From: Candidatus Dormiibacterota bacterium
GTDB taxonomy: Bacteria; Chloroflexota; Dormibacteria; Aeolococcales; Aeolococcaceae
NCBI GenBank assembly: GCA_003153505.1
Contig: PLZA01000069.1
Location: forward strand, 18,183 to 82,182
Direction of reading: 5' to 3'
Length of the DNA: 64,000 nucleotides
The position numbers and the translations under genes were made by a program. This document shows, in pieces, positions 52,797 through 60,849 of this stretch (the first letter of the stretch is position 1; every line of letters starts with the position of its first letter). The notes below the pieces were generated by a model, which was not told where the DNA came from, did no database searches, and worked only from the letters and a program-made list of their open reading frames with translations.

Positions 52797-54152
52797 ATGA
52801 AGCTGCTTGCGGCCACGGGGATGCTGGGCTCTGGATTCGTGGAGGACTCGATCGTCCGCGGTGTCGACGAGGGCGCCAGGATGATCGGTTGCGATTCAGG
52901 GACGACCGATTTCGGTCCGCATCTCCTCGCGACGGGGCGATCCCATTTCTCCCGGGGGGCCGTGCGGCGTGACCTCGGGGTCATCGTCGAGCAGGCTCGT
53001 CGCGCGAACATCCCGGTTGTAATCGGCTCTGCAGGAGGATCTGGCAGCGATGCCGGTGTCGCCTGGATGAGCGACATCGTTGGTGAGATCGCCGCCGATC
53101 TCGGTCTCCACTTCGACGTTGCCAGGATCCATGCGGAGCAGTCAAAGGATGTCGTGCGCGGTCTGCTGCATGACGGCCGTGTGCGCGCACTCGCCCCGAT
53201 GGGGGCACTCACCCCCGAGGCAATCGATTCGTCGCTGCACATGGTTGCGATGATGGGTGCGGAACCGATCCAGGAGGCGCTCTCGCGGGGTGCGGACGTC
53301 GTCATCGCCGGGCGGGCGAGCGATGCATCGATCTTTGCCGCCCTGCCCTTGCTTTCGGGCTTCGACCCGGCGCTGTGCTGGCACGCCGGCAAGATTCTGG
53401 AGTGCGGCGCTGCGGCGGTTGCGCAGCGGACCGCTCCGGACAGCATGTCGGCGGTCATGCATCCTGAAAGTGTCGAGATCGAACCCATGCGTGCCGACTA
53501 CCGATGCACACCCCAGAGTGTGGCGTCACACACCCTTTATGAGAACGCCGACCCGTTCCAGCTTGTCGAACCATCTGGCGTGCTCGACACGTCGCAGACA
53601 CGCTACGAGGCGGTCTCCGATCGCGCCGTGCGTCTCTCCGGCTCGAGGTTCCACCCCGCCCGCGAGTACACGGTCAAGCTCGAGGGAGCACGAAGGGTTG
53701 GGTTCTCGACCGTCATCCCCGGAGCCATTCGCGACCCGTTGATCATCGGTCAGCTCGACTCCTGGCTGGCTCGCCTGGACGAGGCGATCACGGCGCGGCT
53801 GAAGCAGACGCTCGCGGCTGACGCGACCTATTCGATTGCGACCCACGTGTACGGACGCGACGGGGTGATGGGAAAACTGGAGCCCACTCCCCACGTGGAG
53901 GGGCATGAGGTGATGCTCCTCTGGGATGTCATCTCCGCGTCGCAGGAGCTGTCCCACGCGATCGCTTCGAGCCTGAGTCACATGGCGGTGCACAACCCGA
54001 TCCCAGAGTGGCACGGCCTCATCAGCGGTGTGGCGTTCCCCTTTGCTCCTGCAGAGATCGACCGCGGACCGGTGTACGAGTTTCACCTCAACCACGTGCT
54101 CATTCCAGAGTCGCCGACGGCCCTGTTCCCCATCGACATGGTGACGGTGTAG
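52797..54152 (+). CDS. AtuA-family (DUF1446) acyclic-terpene-utilisation-like protein
   Basis: 451 residues. Family segments: ATGMLGSGFVEDSIVRGV at the N-terminus, IGCDSGTTDFGPHLL, PVVIGSAGGSGSDAGV, DVVIAGRASDASIFAALP and HAGKILECGA. AtuA is needed for citronellol/geraniol breakdown in pseudomonads but its chemistry is unknown, and most relatives lie in carboxylic-acid clusters without terpene genes, as here. ATG 52797 starts at the first strand. The DUF4387 gene follows after 2 bases, a common pairing. Confidence 0.85.
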   Translation: MKLLAATGMLGSGFVEDSIVRGVDEGARMIGCDSGTTDFGPHLLATGRSHFSRGAVRRDLGVIVEQARRANIPVVIGSAGGSGSDAGVAWMSDIVGEIAADLGLHFDVARIHAEQSKDVVRGLLHDGRVRALAPMGALTPEAIDSSLHMVAMMGAEPIQEALSRGADVVIAGRASDASIFAALPLLSGFDPALCWHAGKILECGAAAVAQRTAPDSMSAVMHPESVEIEPMRADYRCTPQSVASHTLYENADPFQLVEPSGVLDTSQTRYEAVSDRAVRLSGSRFHPAREYTVKLEGARRVGFSTVIPGAIRDPLIIGQLDSWLARLDEAITARLKQTLAADATYSIATHVYGRDGVMGKLEPTPHVEGHEVMLLWDVISASQELSHAIASSLSHMAVHNPIPEWHGLISGVAFPFAPAEIDRGPVYEFHLNHVLIPESPTALFPIDMVTV

Positions 54153-54154
54153 GC

Positions 54155-54475
54155 ATGCGCAGGAGTCTCGGCGAGCTCGCGAAGCTCATCAGGTCGAAGA
54201 ACGCCGGACCCTTCTGGCTCACCTTCGATGTCATGTTCGACGACTCCGATGTCTACCGCGAGGTGCGCGACCAGAACGTGCTCAGCATCGAGCGCCTGGC
54301 CGCCTGCTACAGGCAGGATCCGGCGGTGGTCCGGGTGTTCGCCCACGACGCGGCACTGGCGATCAAGGTGAGCTTCCCGCGTCCTGCCAGCTCCGGGTCC
54401 GCGCTCGACACTGATGTCTTCGGCGGTCAGCAGTACGCGCCGTTGATGGACTTCACCGTGGAGTTGCCTGACTAA
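54155..54475 (+). CDS. DUF4387 protein (AtuA partner)
   Basis: 106 residues: LGELAKLIRSKNAGPFWLTFDVMF, then REVRDQNVLSIERLAACY and VFAHDAALAIKVSFPRP, the layout of DUF4387. It is often fused to or adjacent to AtuA proteins and is probably a subunit of the same enzyme. ATG 54155 lies 2 bases after the AtuA stop. The last 4 bases overlap the convergent iclR gene. Biochemical role unknown. Confidence 0.82.
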   Translation: MRRSLGELAKLIRSKNAGPFWLTFDVMFDDSDVYREVRDQNVLSIERLAACYRQDPAVVRVFAHDAALAIKVSFPRPASSGSALDTDVFGGQQYAPLMDFTVELPD

Positions 54476-55299
54476 GGGGTGATCGCGGGGACTGAGCGAC
54501 CCAGAATCAGCGAGACTTCGCGGGCGGCCTCGATCAAGTCGGGGAGCCACGATTCGAGGCGATCGAGCGTGCAGCGTTCGGCGGGGCCGGCGATCGTCAG
54601 CGCCGCGGCGATGTGCTGATCGGCGGCAACGATCGGCGCCGAGACAGCGTCGATACCCTGGACGCGGCTCGATTGCGCCAGCGCATATCCCTGCGCGGCG
54701 ATCACCAGCAACCTCTCCGCCAGAGCAGGGCGGGTGGGGAGCGAGTCATCCAGCTTTCGCAGTTGCGAAAGGTGGCGCCAGTACGAGCGCAGCTCGGGTT
54801 CCGCGGCATACGCGAGAAGGAGCTCCCCGGTCACTCCGCTGTGCAGCGGCGCCAGCTGGCCGATCTGGGCAACCCAGCGGATCTCGTGCGGCCCCTCGAC
54901 CGCCTCGATGCAGACTCGATCGAAACCGGAGCGCACGTTGAGGGTGATGGTTTCGCTGGTCAGGTCGCGCAGCCGGATCATGTATGGATACACCACACCG
55001 CGGAGATCGGCCCGCGAGTTCATCTGGCGAAAGAGCGTGAGCATCCGCCAGCTCAGCGCGTATCGCTGGGTGTCGGGGTGCTGGTCGACCAGCTGCTTGC
55101 GACACAACGCGGTGAGGATGCGATGGATTGCACTCCCGCTCGCGTTGGTCTCACGGGCGAGTTCGGTCACGCTCAGCGATCCGGCGTCCGCCTGGGCGAG
55201 GAGGAGCAGGATCTCCGCGGCACGCTCAACCGCGAGCGCGGATGCGTTGCTCCGCTCGGGCGCAAGCACCGCTTCGGCGGTCGCTCCGGTAGGCGTCAT
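54472..55299 (-). CDS. IclR-family regulator
   Basis: 275 residues. N-terminal winged helix-turn-helix (LSVTELARETNASGSAIHRI) and C-terminal effector domain (ITLNVRSGFDRVCIEAVEGP, GVTGELLLAYA, GIDAVSAPIVAADQHIAAALTIAG). IclR regulators sense small acids. ATG 55299 overlaps the E2 stop (ATGA), so it is cotranscribed with the dehydrogenase genes. IclR-type palindromes at 52718-52738 and 58544-58560 are the obvious targets, implying autoregulation and control of the AtuA and HpcH operons. Confidence 0.92.
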   Translation of the reverse strand: MTPTGATAEAVLAPERSNASALAVERAAEILLLLAQADAGSLSVTELARETNASGSAIHRILTALCRKQLVDQHPDTQRYALSWRMLTLFRQMNSRADLRGVVYPYMIRLRDLTSETITLNVRSGFDRVCIEAVEGPHEIRWVAQIGQLAPLHSGVTGELLLAYAAEPELRSYWRHLSQLRKLDDSLPTRPALAERLLVIAAQGYALAQSSRVQGIDAVSAPIVAADQHIAAALTIAGPAERCTLDRLESWLPDLIEAAREVSLILGRSVPAITP

Positions 55300-56426
55300 G
55301 ACACCGGGCTCATCGCGGTGACACCCTCCAACCATTCACGACACGCGCCGAGGAACGCTGACGCCTGGAGTCCGTCCATGACACGGTGGTCGAGGCTGAG
55401 GCTGAGATACATCATCGGGCGTATCTCTGCCTTTCCGTCGACTGCCACGGGGCGGTCGACGACCGATCCCATCGTCACCACAGCCGATTGTCCGGGAGCG
55501 ATCACCGAGTAGCTCAAGAGCGTGCCCAGCGCCCCTGAGTTGTTGACGGTGAACGTGCCACCAGACACGTCGGACGCGACGAGTTGCCGGGCTCGCGCCC
55601 GGGTGGTGAGGTCGCTCAGCGCAACCGCGAGCTCGGCAACAGAGAGCTGATCGGCGTGCTTGATGACCGGGACGACGACGCCCTCCGGCAGGCCCACGGC
55701 AATGCCGATGTTGATTGCCCGGTGCACGATGATGCGATCATCCGCGAACGTTGCGTTGACCTCGGGAGACTTGCGAAGCGCCTGCGCAGCTGCAGCGACC
55801 ATGTACGCGAGGAACGAGAGGGAGGCACCGTGTTGGCGGCGCACTGAGCCGCGATGGGCAGCCAGACTGGCGGCGACGCCGCTCATGTCCACCTCCTGCA
55901 CCTGCCACGCATGAGGAATCGTTGCCTTCGACACTGCCATTCTTTCGGCGATGAGGCGGCGTGACGGCGTCAGCAGCACGACCTCATCCCCATCCAGCGA
56001 TGGCCGTGGGGATGATGCGGTTGGCGCAGGGGGTGTCGGACGCTCGAGACCTGTGGACGCCGGCGTTGGCGCTGTGGCTGCAACCGCTTCCGGCGTGGCG
56101 CGTTGGTCTGGAACGTCGCCCTGGGGCATTGCTGCCACCGGTTCTTCGACGGCCACCGCTGATCCGGTCTCGACGCCGGCACTGCTCTCCACTTCCATCA
56201 CCGCGATGTCCGCGCCGACGGGGACGACGGCACCTTCGGGAGCCAGTATCTCGGTGAGCACGCCCGTCACCGGCGCCGGCACCTCCGCATCGACCTTGTC
56301 GGTGTTGATCTCGACCATCGCGTCGAACTCCGCGACGCGATCTCCCGCGCTGACGAGCCAGCGTGAGATCGTGCCTTCAGTGACCGATTCACCGAGTTGT
56401 GGCATGGTGACCGTGTAGCGGCTCAT
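55296..56426 (-). CDS. 2-oxoacid dehydrogenase E2 (dihydrolipoyl acyltransferase), no E3-binding domain
   Basis: 376 residues. N-terminal lipoyl domain with lipoyl-Lys44 in EINTDKVDAEVPAP, an Ala/Pro linker (about 80-140), then the catalytic domain beginning VVLLTPSRRLIAERM and ending with the active His in LSLDHRVMDG. The peripheral subunit-binding domain that normally sits between linker and catalytic domain (about 40 residues) is absent. Typical E2 proteins are 400 residues or more. It transfers acyl groups from E1-bound lipoate to CoA. ATGA overlaps join it to E1-alpha and iclR. No E3 gene is in the window. Confidence 0.92.
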   Translation of the reverse strand: MSRYTVTMPQLGESVTEGTISRWLVSAGDRVAEFDAMVEINTDKVDAEVPAPVTGVLTEILAPEGAVVPVGADIAVMEVESSAGVETGSAVAVEEPVAAMPQGDVPDQRATPEAVAATAPTPASTGLERPTPPAPTASSPRPSLDGDEVVLLTPSRRLIAERMAVSKATIPHAWQVQEVDMSGVAASLAAHRGSVRRQHGASLSFLAYMVAAAAQALRKSPEVNATFADDRIIVHRAINIGIAVGLPEGVVVPVIKHADQLSVAELAVALSDLTTRARARQLVASDVSGGTFTVNNSGALGTLLSYSVIAPGQSAVVTMGSVVDRPVAVDGKAEIRPMMYLSLSLDHRVMDGLQASAFLGACREWLEGVTAMSPVS

Positions 56427-57505
56427 CGCCGGTCCTCCTTGACGGTTTCGGCGCGCTGCTGTTCCGTGCGAGCGGGCAGGACGTCGTACACGTTCTGAAA
56501 GATGAAGTCGGCTTCGGGGCGAGGAAGGTCCGCCACCGACCGCTGGACAGCGTCCAACTCGGCGCGGATCTCGACCTTCAGTTGTGCCATCGCCCCGGGC
56601 GAGAGCAGGCCCTGGGCCAGGACATACCGTTCCACGCGGGTGGTCGGGTCGTCGGCCAGCGCCGCGCTGACTTCTTCCTGTTCCCGGTAGTCGTTCGGGT
56701 TATCCGAGGTGTTGTGGAACCCCACCCGATATGTCCGGCACTCGATGAGCGTCGGCCCTCCGCCATCGAGAGCACGGCGCACGGCATCGTCGGAGGCCGC
56801 ATACACCGCAAAGAGATCGTTGCCGTCCACGGCGATGCCCGGCATCCCATATCCGATTGCCCGCGATGCCAGGCTCTGCGCCGCCGTCTGCTTGTGAAAG
56901 GGGGTGGAGATTGCGTACTGGTTGTTGATGACAACCACCACGAGTGGGACATGCATCACGCCGGCCAGGTTCAGCGACTCGTGGAAATCGCCTTCGGATG
57001 ACGCGCCGTCACCGCAGTAGACCATCACCGCGGCCCGCTCCTTGCGGAGTTTCATAGCCCAGGCCAGCCCCGCCGCATGCGGAAGTTGCGCCGCGATGGC
57101 CTGCTGCCGCGGCAACAGCTTGACGCCTTCCGGAATCCCCGCTGAGTCCAGGCGGCCCATGTAACCCGCGAAGAAGTTGACTAGTGGCAGGCCATGCCGG
57201 ATCATCGCCGGCTGCTCGCGCGAAGCCGGCACGAGCCAGTCCCGCCGTGGATCGAGCGCCAGCGCGGAACCGACCACCGCGGCCTCCTGTCCCTGCACCG
57301 GTGCGTAGAGCCCGACTCGCTTGAGGCGCTGCAGCTTGATCGCGAGGTCGTCGATGGCCTGGGACTGCAGCATCAGCCGATACGCCTCGAGGACCTGCTC
57401 CCGGCTCATCGGCGCATCACCGCTGGCTACGCCGTCCGCGCCGAGGCGCGCGTCACGCGTCACGGTCGAATCGACAGCCCCGGCCTCGATGGGTTGTTGT
57501 GTCAT
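56423..57505 (-). CDS. bkdA: 2-oxoacid dehydrogenase E1 alpha (branched-chain type)
   Basis: 360 residues. Thiamine-diphosphate motif GDGASSEGDFHESLNLAG...INN. Branched-chain-type features are YAPVQGQEAAVVGSA, REQPAMIRHGLP, and the RTYRVGFHNTSDNPNDYR loop. It decarboxylates a 2-oxoacid and passes the acyl group to lipoyl-E2. ATG 57505 overlaps the E1-beta stop (TGATG); the longer frame upstream lies in E1-beta and is rejected. In this locus it would turn branched 2-oxoacids into acyl-CoAs. Confidence 0.93.
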   Translation of the reverse strand: MTQQPIEAGAVDSTVTRDARLGADGVASGDAPMSREQVLEAYRLMLQSQAIDDLAIKLQRLKRVGLYAPVQGQEAAVVGSALALDPRRDWLVPASREQPAMIRHGLPLVNFFAGYMGRLDSAGIPEGVKLLPRQQAIAAQLPHAAGLAWAMKLRKERAAVMVYCGDGASSEGDFHESLNLAGVMHVPLVVVVINNQYAISTPFHKQTAAQSLASRAIGYGMPGIAVDGNDLFAVYAASDDAVRRALDGGGPTLIECRTYRVGFHNTSDNPNDYREQEEVSAALADDPTTRVERYVLAQGLLSPGAMAQLKVEIRAELDAVQRSVADLPRPEADFIFQNVYDVLPARTEQQRAETVKEDRR

Positions 57506-58509
57506 CAGCCTTCCACCGCCTTTCGCGCGGCGCTGACGATGCGCGGCACGGTGGGAAGGAATGCATCCTCCAGCGCGCCAGGCGGATACGGGACGTCCCG
57601 GCCCCCGACGCGGATGACGGGCGAATCCAGCGACAGGAACGCCTCCTCGTGAAGCGTCGCCGAGATCTCGGCGCCGAAGCCACCCGTCAGCGGCGCCTCG
57701 TGCACCACAACCGCGCGTCCGGTACTCGTGACGGCCTGGACCAGCCCGGCCACGTCCAGCGGGACCAGGGTTCGAAGGTCGAGCACGCTCGCCGAGATGC
57801 CCGCGCTCTGGAGTTCCGACGCCGCAGTGAGGCAGAGGTGCACCGCTGCGCTCCATGCGATGAGCGTGACGTCCGAGCCCTGGCGGACGATCCGAGCCCG
57901 CCCAAACGGCAGCGGATCATCGCGGACCGTCACCGGTCCTCGCACGGTGCGATAGAGGCGCTGCGGTTCGACGAAGAGCACCGGGTCTGGGTCCCGGATC
58001 GCCATGCTCAGCATGTTCCTGGCGTCGTCTGGGAATGCCGGGCACACGATCTTGATGCCCGGCGTCTGGGTGAACTGGGACTCCACCGCGTCGGCGTGGA
58101 ACTCGGGCGTCCGAACGCCCCCGCCGTCAGGCGCGCGGATGGTCACCGGCATGGGGTATCGCCCGCGCGAGCGCGAGCGGAACCGCGCGAGTTGCGGACC
58201 GATCTGGTGGAACGCTTGATAGGTAAAACCCAGAAACTGAATCTCGGGCACCGGGATCATGCCCCCGATAGCAAGCCCGACCGACGCCCCGACGATGGCG
58301 CCCTCCGCCAACGGGGTGTCGAAGACGCGATCACCGCCGAAGTGCTGCTGCAACCCCTGTGTGACCCGGAACACCCCGCCAAGCGTGCCCACGTCCATAC
58401 CGAATACGAGGACCCGTTCATCGCGAGCCATCTCGGCAAAGAGGGCCGCGCGAATCGCCTCCAGAATCGACATATCCTCGGCTGCGGCGACAGTCTGCGG
58501 CTCCTGCAT
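57505..58509 (-). CDS. bkdB: 2-oxoacid dehydrogenase E1 beta (branched-chain type)
   Basis: 334 residues of the transketolase-like beta subunit: VLVFGMDVGTLGGVFRVTQGL, DTPLAEGAIVGASVGLAIGG, PVTIRAPDGGGVRTPEFH, and C-terminal ASVLDLRTLVPLDVAGL. First gene of the operon E1-beta, E1-alpha, E2, iclR (58509 to 54472). An IclR-type palindrome lies 35 bases upstream of ATG 58509. Partner of the next gene. Confidence 0.93.
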   Translation of the reverse strand: MQEPQTVAAAEDMSILEAIRAALFAEMARDERVLVFGMDVGTLGGVFRVTQGLQQHFGGDRVFDTPLAEGAIVGASVGLAIGGMIPVPEIQFLGFTYQAFHQIGPQLARFRSRSRGRYPMPVTIRAPDGGGVRTPEFHADAVESQFTQTPGIKIVCPAFPDDARNMLSMAIRDPDPVLFVEPQRLYRTVRGPVTVRDDPLPFGRARIVRQGSDVTLIAWSAAVHLCLTAASELQSAGISASVLDLRTLVPLDVAGLVQAVTSTGRAVVVHEAPLTGGFGAEISATLHEEAFLSLDSPVIRVGGRDVPYPPGALEDAFLPTVPRIVSAARKAVEG

Positions 58510-58543
58510 CGAGGTTCGAGCTCATCTCCGGTGGCGTCAAATC

Positions 58544-58560
58544 CTGGAATGGCATTCTAG
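58544..58560. promoter_or_regulatory. IclR-type operator before the E1-E2-iclR operon
   Basis: CTGGAAT-ggc-ATTCTAG: seven-base arms with one mismatch, inner TGGAAT/ATTCTA matching the palindrome at 52718-52738 in half-site and similar in spacing. It is 34 bases before the E1-beta start, placing it in the promoter. This suggests IclR controls its own operon. Confidence 0.65.
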
Positions 58561-58661
58561 TCTACGAGTGGGCCGGGGCTTGAACCGAGCGAGATTGCAC
58601 CAGCCTTTGGCGACTGCTACCTTGCTCGCAAGGGACGGTGATGGCGGGCTAAGGGGGGATC

Positions 58662-60629
58662 ATGTATCGAGGAAGGGGACTCGGTCGGCGAAGCACGTCT
58701 GGGGCGCTCGCCACTGCCGCATTCGGGATCGCGACAATCGCTGCGACCTGCGGCACAAGCGTGCTGGACACCCGAGCGGCGTCGGGCTTCACGGCCCCGA
58801 CCTGGAACCTCCAGATCGGTCAGCCGGGCAGCGCCTTCGTCTACCCGTGGGGCATGGCCTGGGACCCGGTCAGCGGCACGATTCTGACCAGCGACTACAA
58901 CAACTACCAGGTCAAGCGTTTCAGCCCGGGTGGCAGTTTCGTCGGGAGCTACAGCTCGAAGACGGCGCTCGGAGGCAACCAGCCGTACGGCGTCGCTGTC
59001 GACCCGGTCACCGACAATTTCGTTGTCGACGACCTCCAGGGCTATCTCCGCTATGACTCGGCGGGCAATCTCCTCGACACGGTGAGCACCTTCGCCGAGC
59101 ACGCCTTCTATGCGCCGTTCATCGCGATCAGCCCGACCACCGAAACCGTCTACGTCGTCCAGTCCACCGGTCTGGACACTTCCGGGGCCAACGTGGTGCT
59201 GATGTTTGACAAGAACGACAACTTCATCGGTGGATTCGGGACCAACGGCAAGGGTTGCAGTGGCGGACAGTTCGGCCTCGTCCGAGGAATCGACGTCGAC
59301 AGCTCCGGCAATGTCTATGTCAATGACGTCAGCAACCACTGCGTCCAGGTGTTCGGCTCGTCGGGATCATTCGAACGTTCATTCAGCACCAATGCGCATC
59401 TGAGCAGCAACACGCGTGGGCTGTCAGTTGATCGAGCCAACAACGTCGTGTATGTCGCTGACTCCGCCAACCAGTACGTTGGCGTGTACTCCACGTCGGG
59501 AACCTTTGATGGGACCATCGGGACTCCCGGAAGCGACTGCGGGGGAGGCGGGCAGATTGACGGGCCACGTGACATGGCGATCGGGCCCGATGGCACGGTG
59601 TACGTCAGCGACTACACGTGCTTCACGATAGACGCGTACAACCCTCTCTTCGCTCACACCAACAAAGGCGGCTTCCTGAAGCAGATCCCGAACCCGCCCG
59701 TTGCGCCACCTGCGGGTGGGATGAACCAGGCTGTCGGAGTCGCCGTGTCGCCGATCGACGGCACCGTTTACGTGAGCGACACCTTCAACCAGCGGATCCA
59801 GGAGTTTGCGGGGCTCAACAGCAGTACACCTGGCGCCTTCGTACAGATGTGGGGGAGCCGGCAACCGGTGCTGAACGCGTATTGCGCCATGGACTACCCT
59901 CGTGGCGTCGCGGTTGACCCGGTCAACGGCAACCTGTGGGTCAATGACACGCGCTCTGCATTCATCAAGGCGTACACGCCGACAGGCAATGGCAACGGTC
60001 CACTGGGCTGCGCCAGCCCGTCCACCGGCTCCGTCAGTTCCTACGCGGTCTTCGGCGGGCAGGTCCAGACCGGCACCTGTGTCAAGTGCTCGCCGGGAAA
60101 GTTCTTCTACTCCCGAGGCATCTTCGTCGGCGGACCGTCCGATCTCGTGTACGTGCCCGACAGTTCGAATGGTCGTCTGCAGGTTCTGACGCAGTCAGGG
60201 ACTGAGGTGCCCGGGTTCCCCGTGGCATGCGGAACCACCGTGGGCAACCCGGCCGGCTACAACGGCTGCGACGGGGTGACGGTCGACGCCAGCGGCAATA
60301 TCTACGCCACGTCAATCAACCAGAACAGGGTTGACGTGTTCAGTCCTGCTGGGGTCCTGGTGAGGACCATCGGCTCGGGCACGCTCGGCCAGCCGTTCGA
60401 TGACGCCCTGTCGCCCGACGGCAGCATCCTCTATGTGACCGACGTCAAGAACAACCGGGTGAGTGAATTCAATCCGAGCAATGGAAACTTCCTCGGAAGC
60501 TGGGGGTCGAAGGGCACCACGCATGGTCACTTTGAGCAGCCCATGGGTATCGCGGTGGACCCCTCCGGCAACATCTACGTCAACGACTTCGGGAACGACA
60601 GGATCGAGGTCTTCACACCGGCGCACTGA
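58662..60629 (+). CDS. secreted NHL-repeat protein
   Basis: 655 residues. Signal-like N-terminus (about 1-40), then tandem NHL-type repeats, for example DVDSSGNVYVNDVSNHCVQVF, VAVSPIDGTVYVSDTFNQRI and AVDPSGNIYVNDFGNDRIEVF (each shown in part). At least ten units would make one or two six-bladed propellers. Scattered Cys residues suggest disulfides outside the cell. ATG 58662 follows a GGGGGG stretch. Secreted NHL proteins bind proteins, sugars or act as lyases; ligand unknown. A 13-base hairpin follows the gene. Confidence 0.85.
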   Translation: MYRGRGLGRRSTSGALATAAFGIATIAATCGTSVLDTRAASGFTAPTWNLQIGQPGSAFVYPWGMAWDPVSGTILTSDYNNYQVKRFSPGGSFVGSYSSKTALGGNQPYGVAVDPVTDNFVVDDLQGYLRYDSAGNLLDTVSTFAEHAFYAPFIAISPTTETVYVVQSTGLDTSGANVVLMFDKNDNFIGGFGTNGKGCSGGQFGLVRGIDVDSSGNVYVNDVSNHCVQVFGSSGSFERSFSTNAHLSSNTRGLSVDRANNVVYVADSANQYVGVYSTSGTFDGTIGTPGSDCGGGGQIDGPRDMAIGPDGTVYVSDYTCFTIDAYNPLFAHTNKGGFLKQIPNPPVAPPAGGMNQAVGVAVSPIDGTVYVSDTFNQRIQEFAGLNSSTPGAFVQMWGSRQPVLNAYCAMDYPRGVAVDPVNGNLWVNDTRSAFIKAYTPTGNGNGPLGCASPSTGSVSSYAVFGGQVQTGTCVKCSPGKFFYSRGIFVGGPSDLVYVPDSSNGRLQVLTQSGTEVPGFPVACGTTVGNPAGYNGCDGVTVDASGNIYATSINQNRVDVFSPAGVLVRTIGSGTLGQPFDDALSPDGSILYVTDVKNNRVSEFNPSNGNFLGSWGSKGTTHGHFEQPMGIAVDPSGNIYVNDFGNDRIEVFTPAH

Positions 60630-60648
60630 GATCGAATACAGCGATTCA

Positions 60649-60681
60649 GAGCCGGCTGAGCGAATCCTGCTCAGCCGGCTC
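60649..60681 (+). terminator. strong hairpin after the NHL gene
   Basis: Perfect 13-base stem (arm GAGCCGGCTGAGC) with a 7-base loop, 20 bases after the stop at 60629. No T-run follows, so it would be a hairpin-only terminator or an mRNA 3' end stabiliser, common in GC-rich genomes. Confidence 0.65.
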
Positions 60682-60849
60682 GCCATTGAGATGCTGCCGA
60701 CGCCGGGCGATGAGCCGCCATTGACCCGGGCCAGCGCCGATTGCTGATTCGGATCAGCGAACCAGGCGCTCGACCGCTTGACCGTCGCGTGCACACCGGA
60801 GTAGCGTCGACCTTCTTAACAGTCGTCGGCTCCTCAGCGGGGGTTGAGC

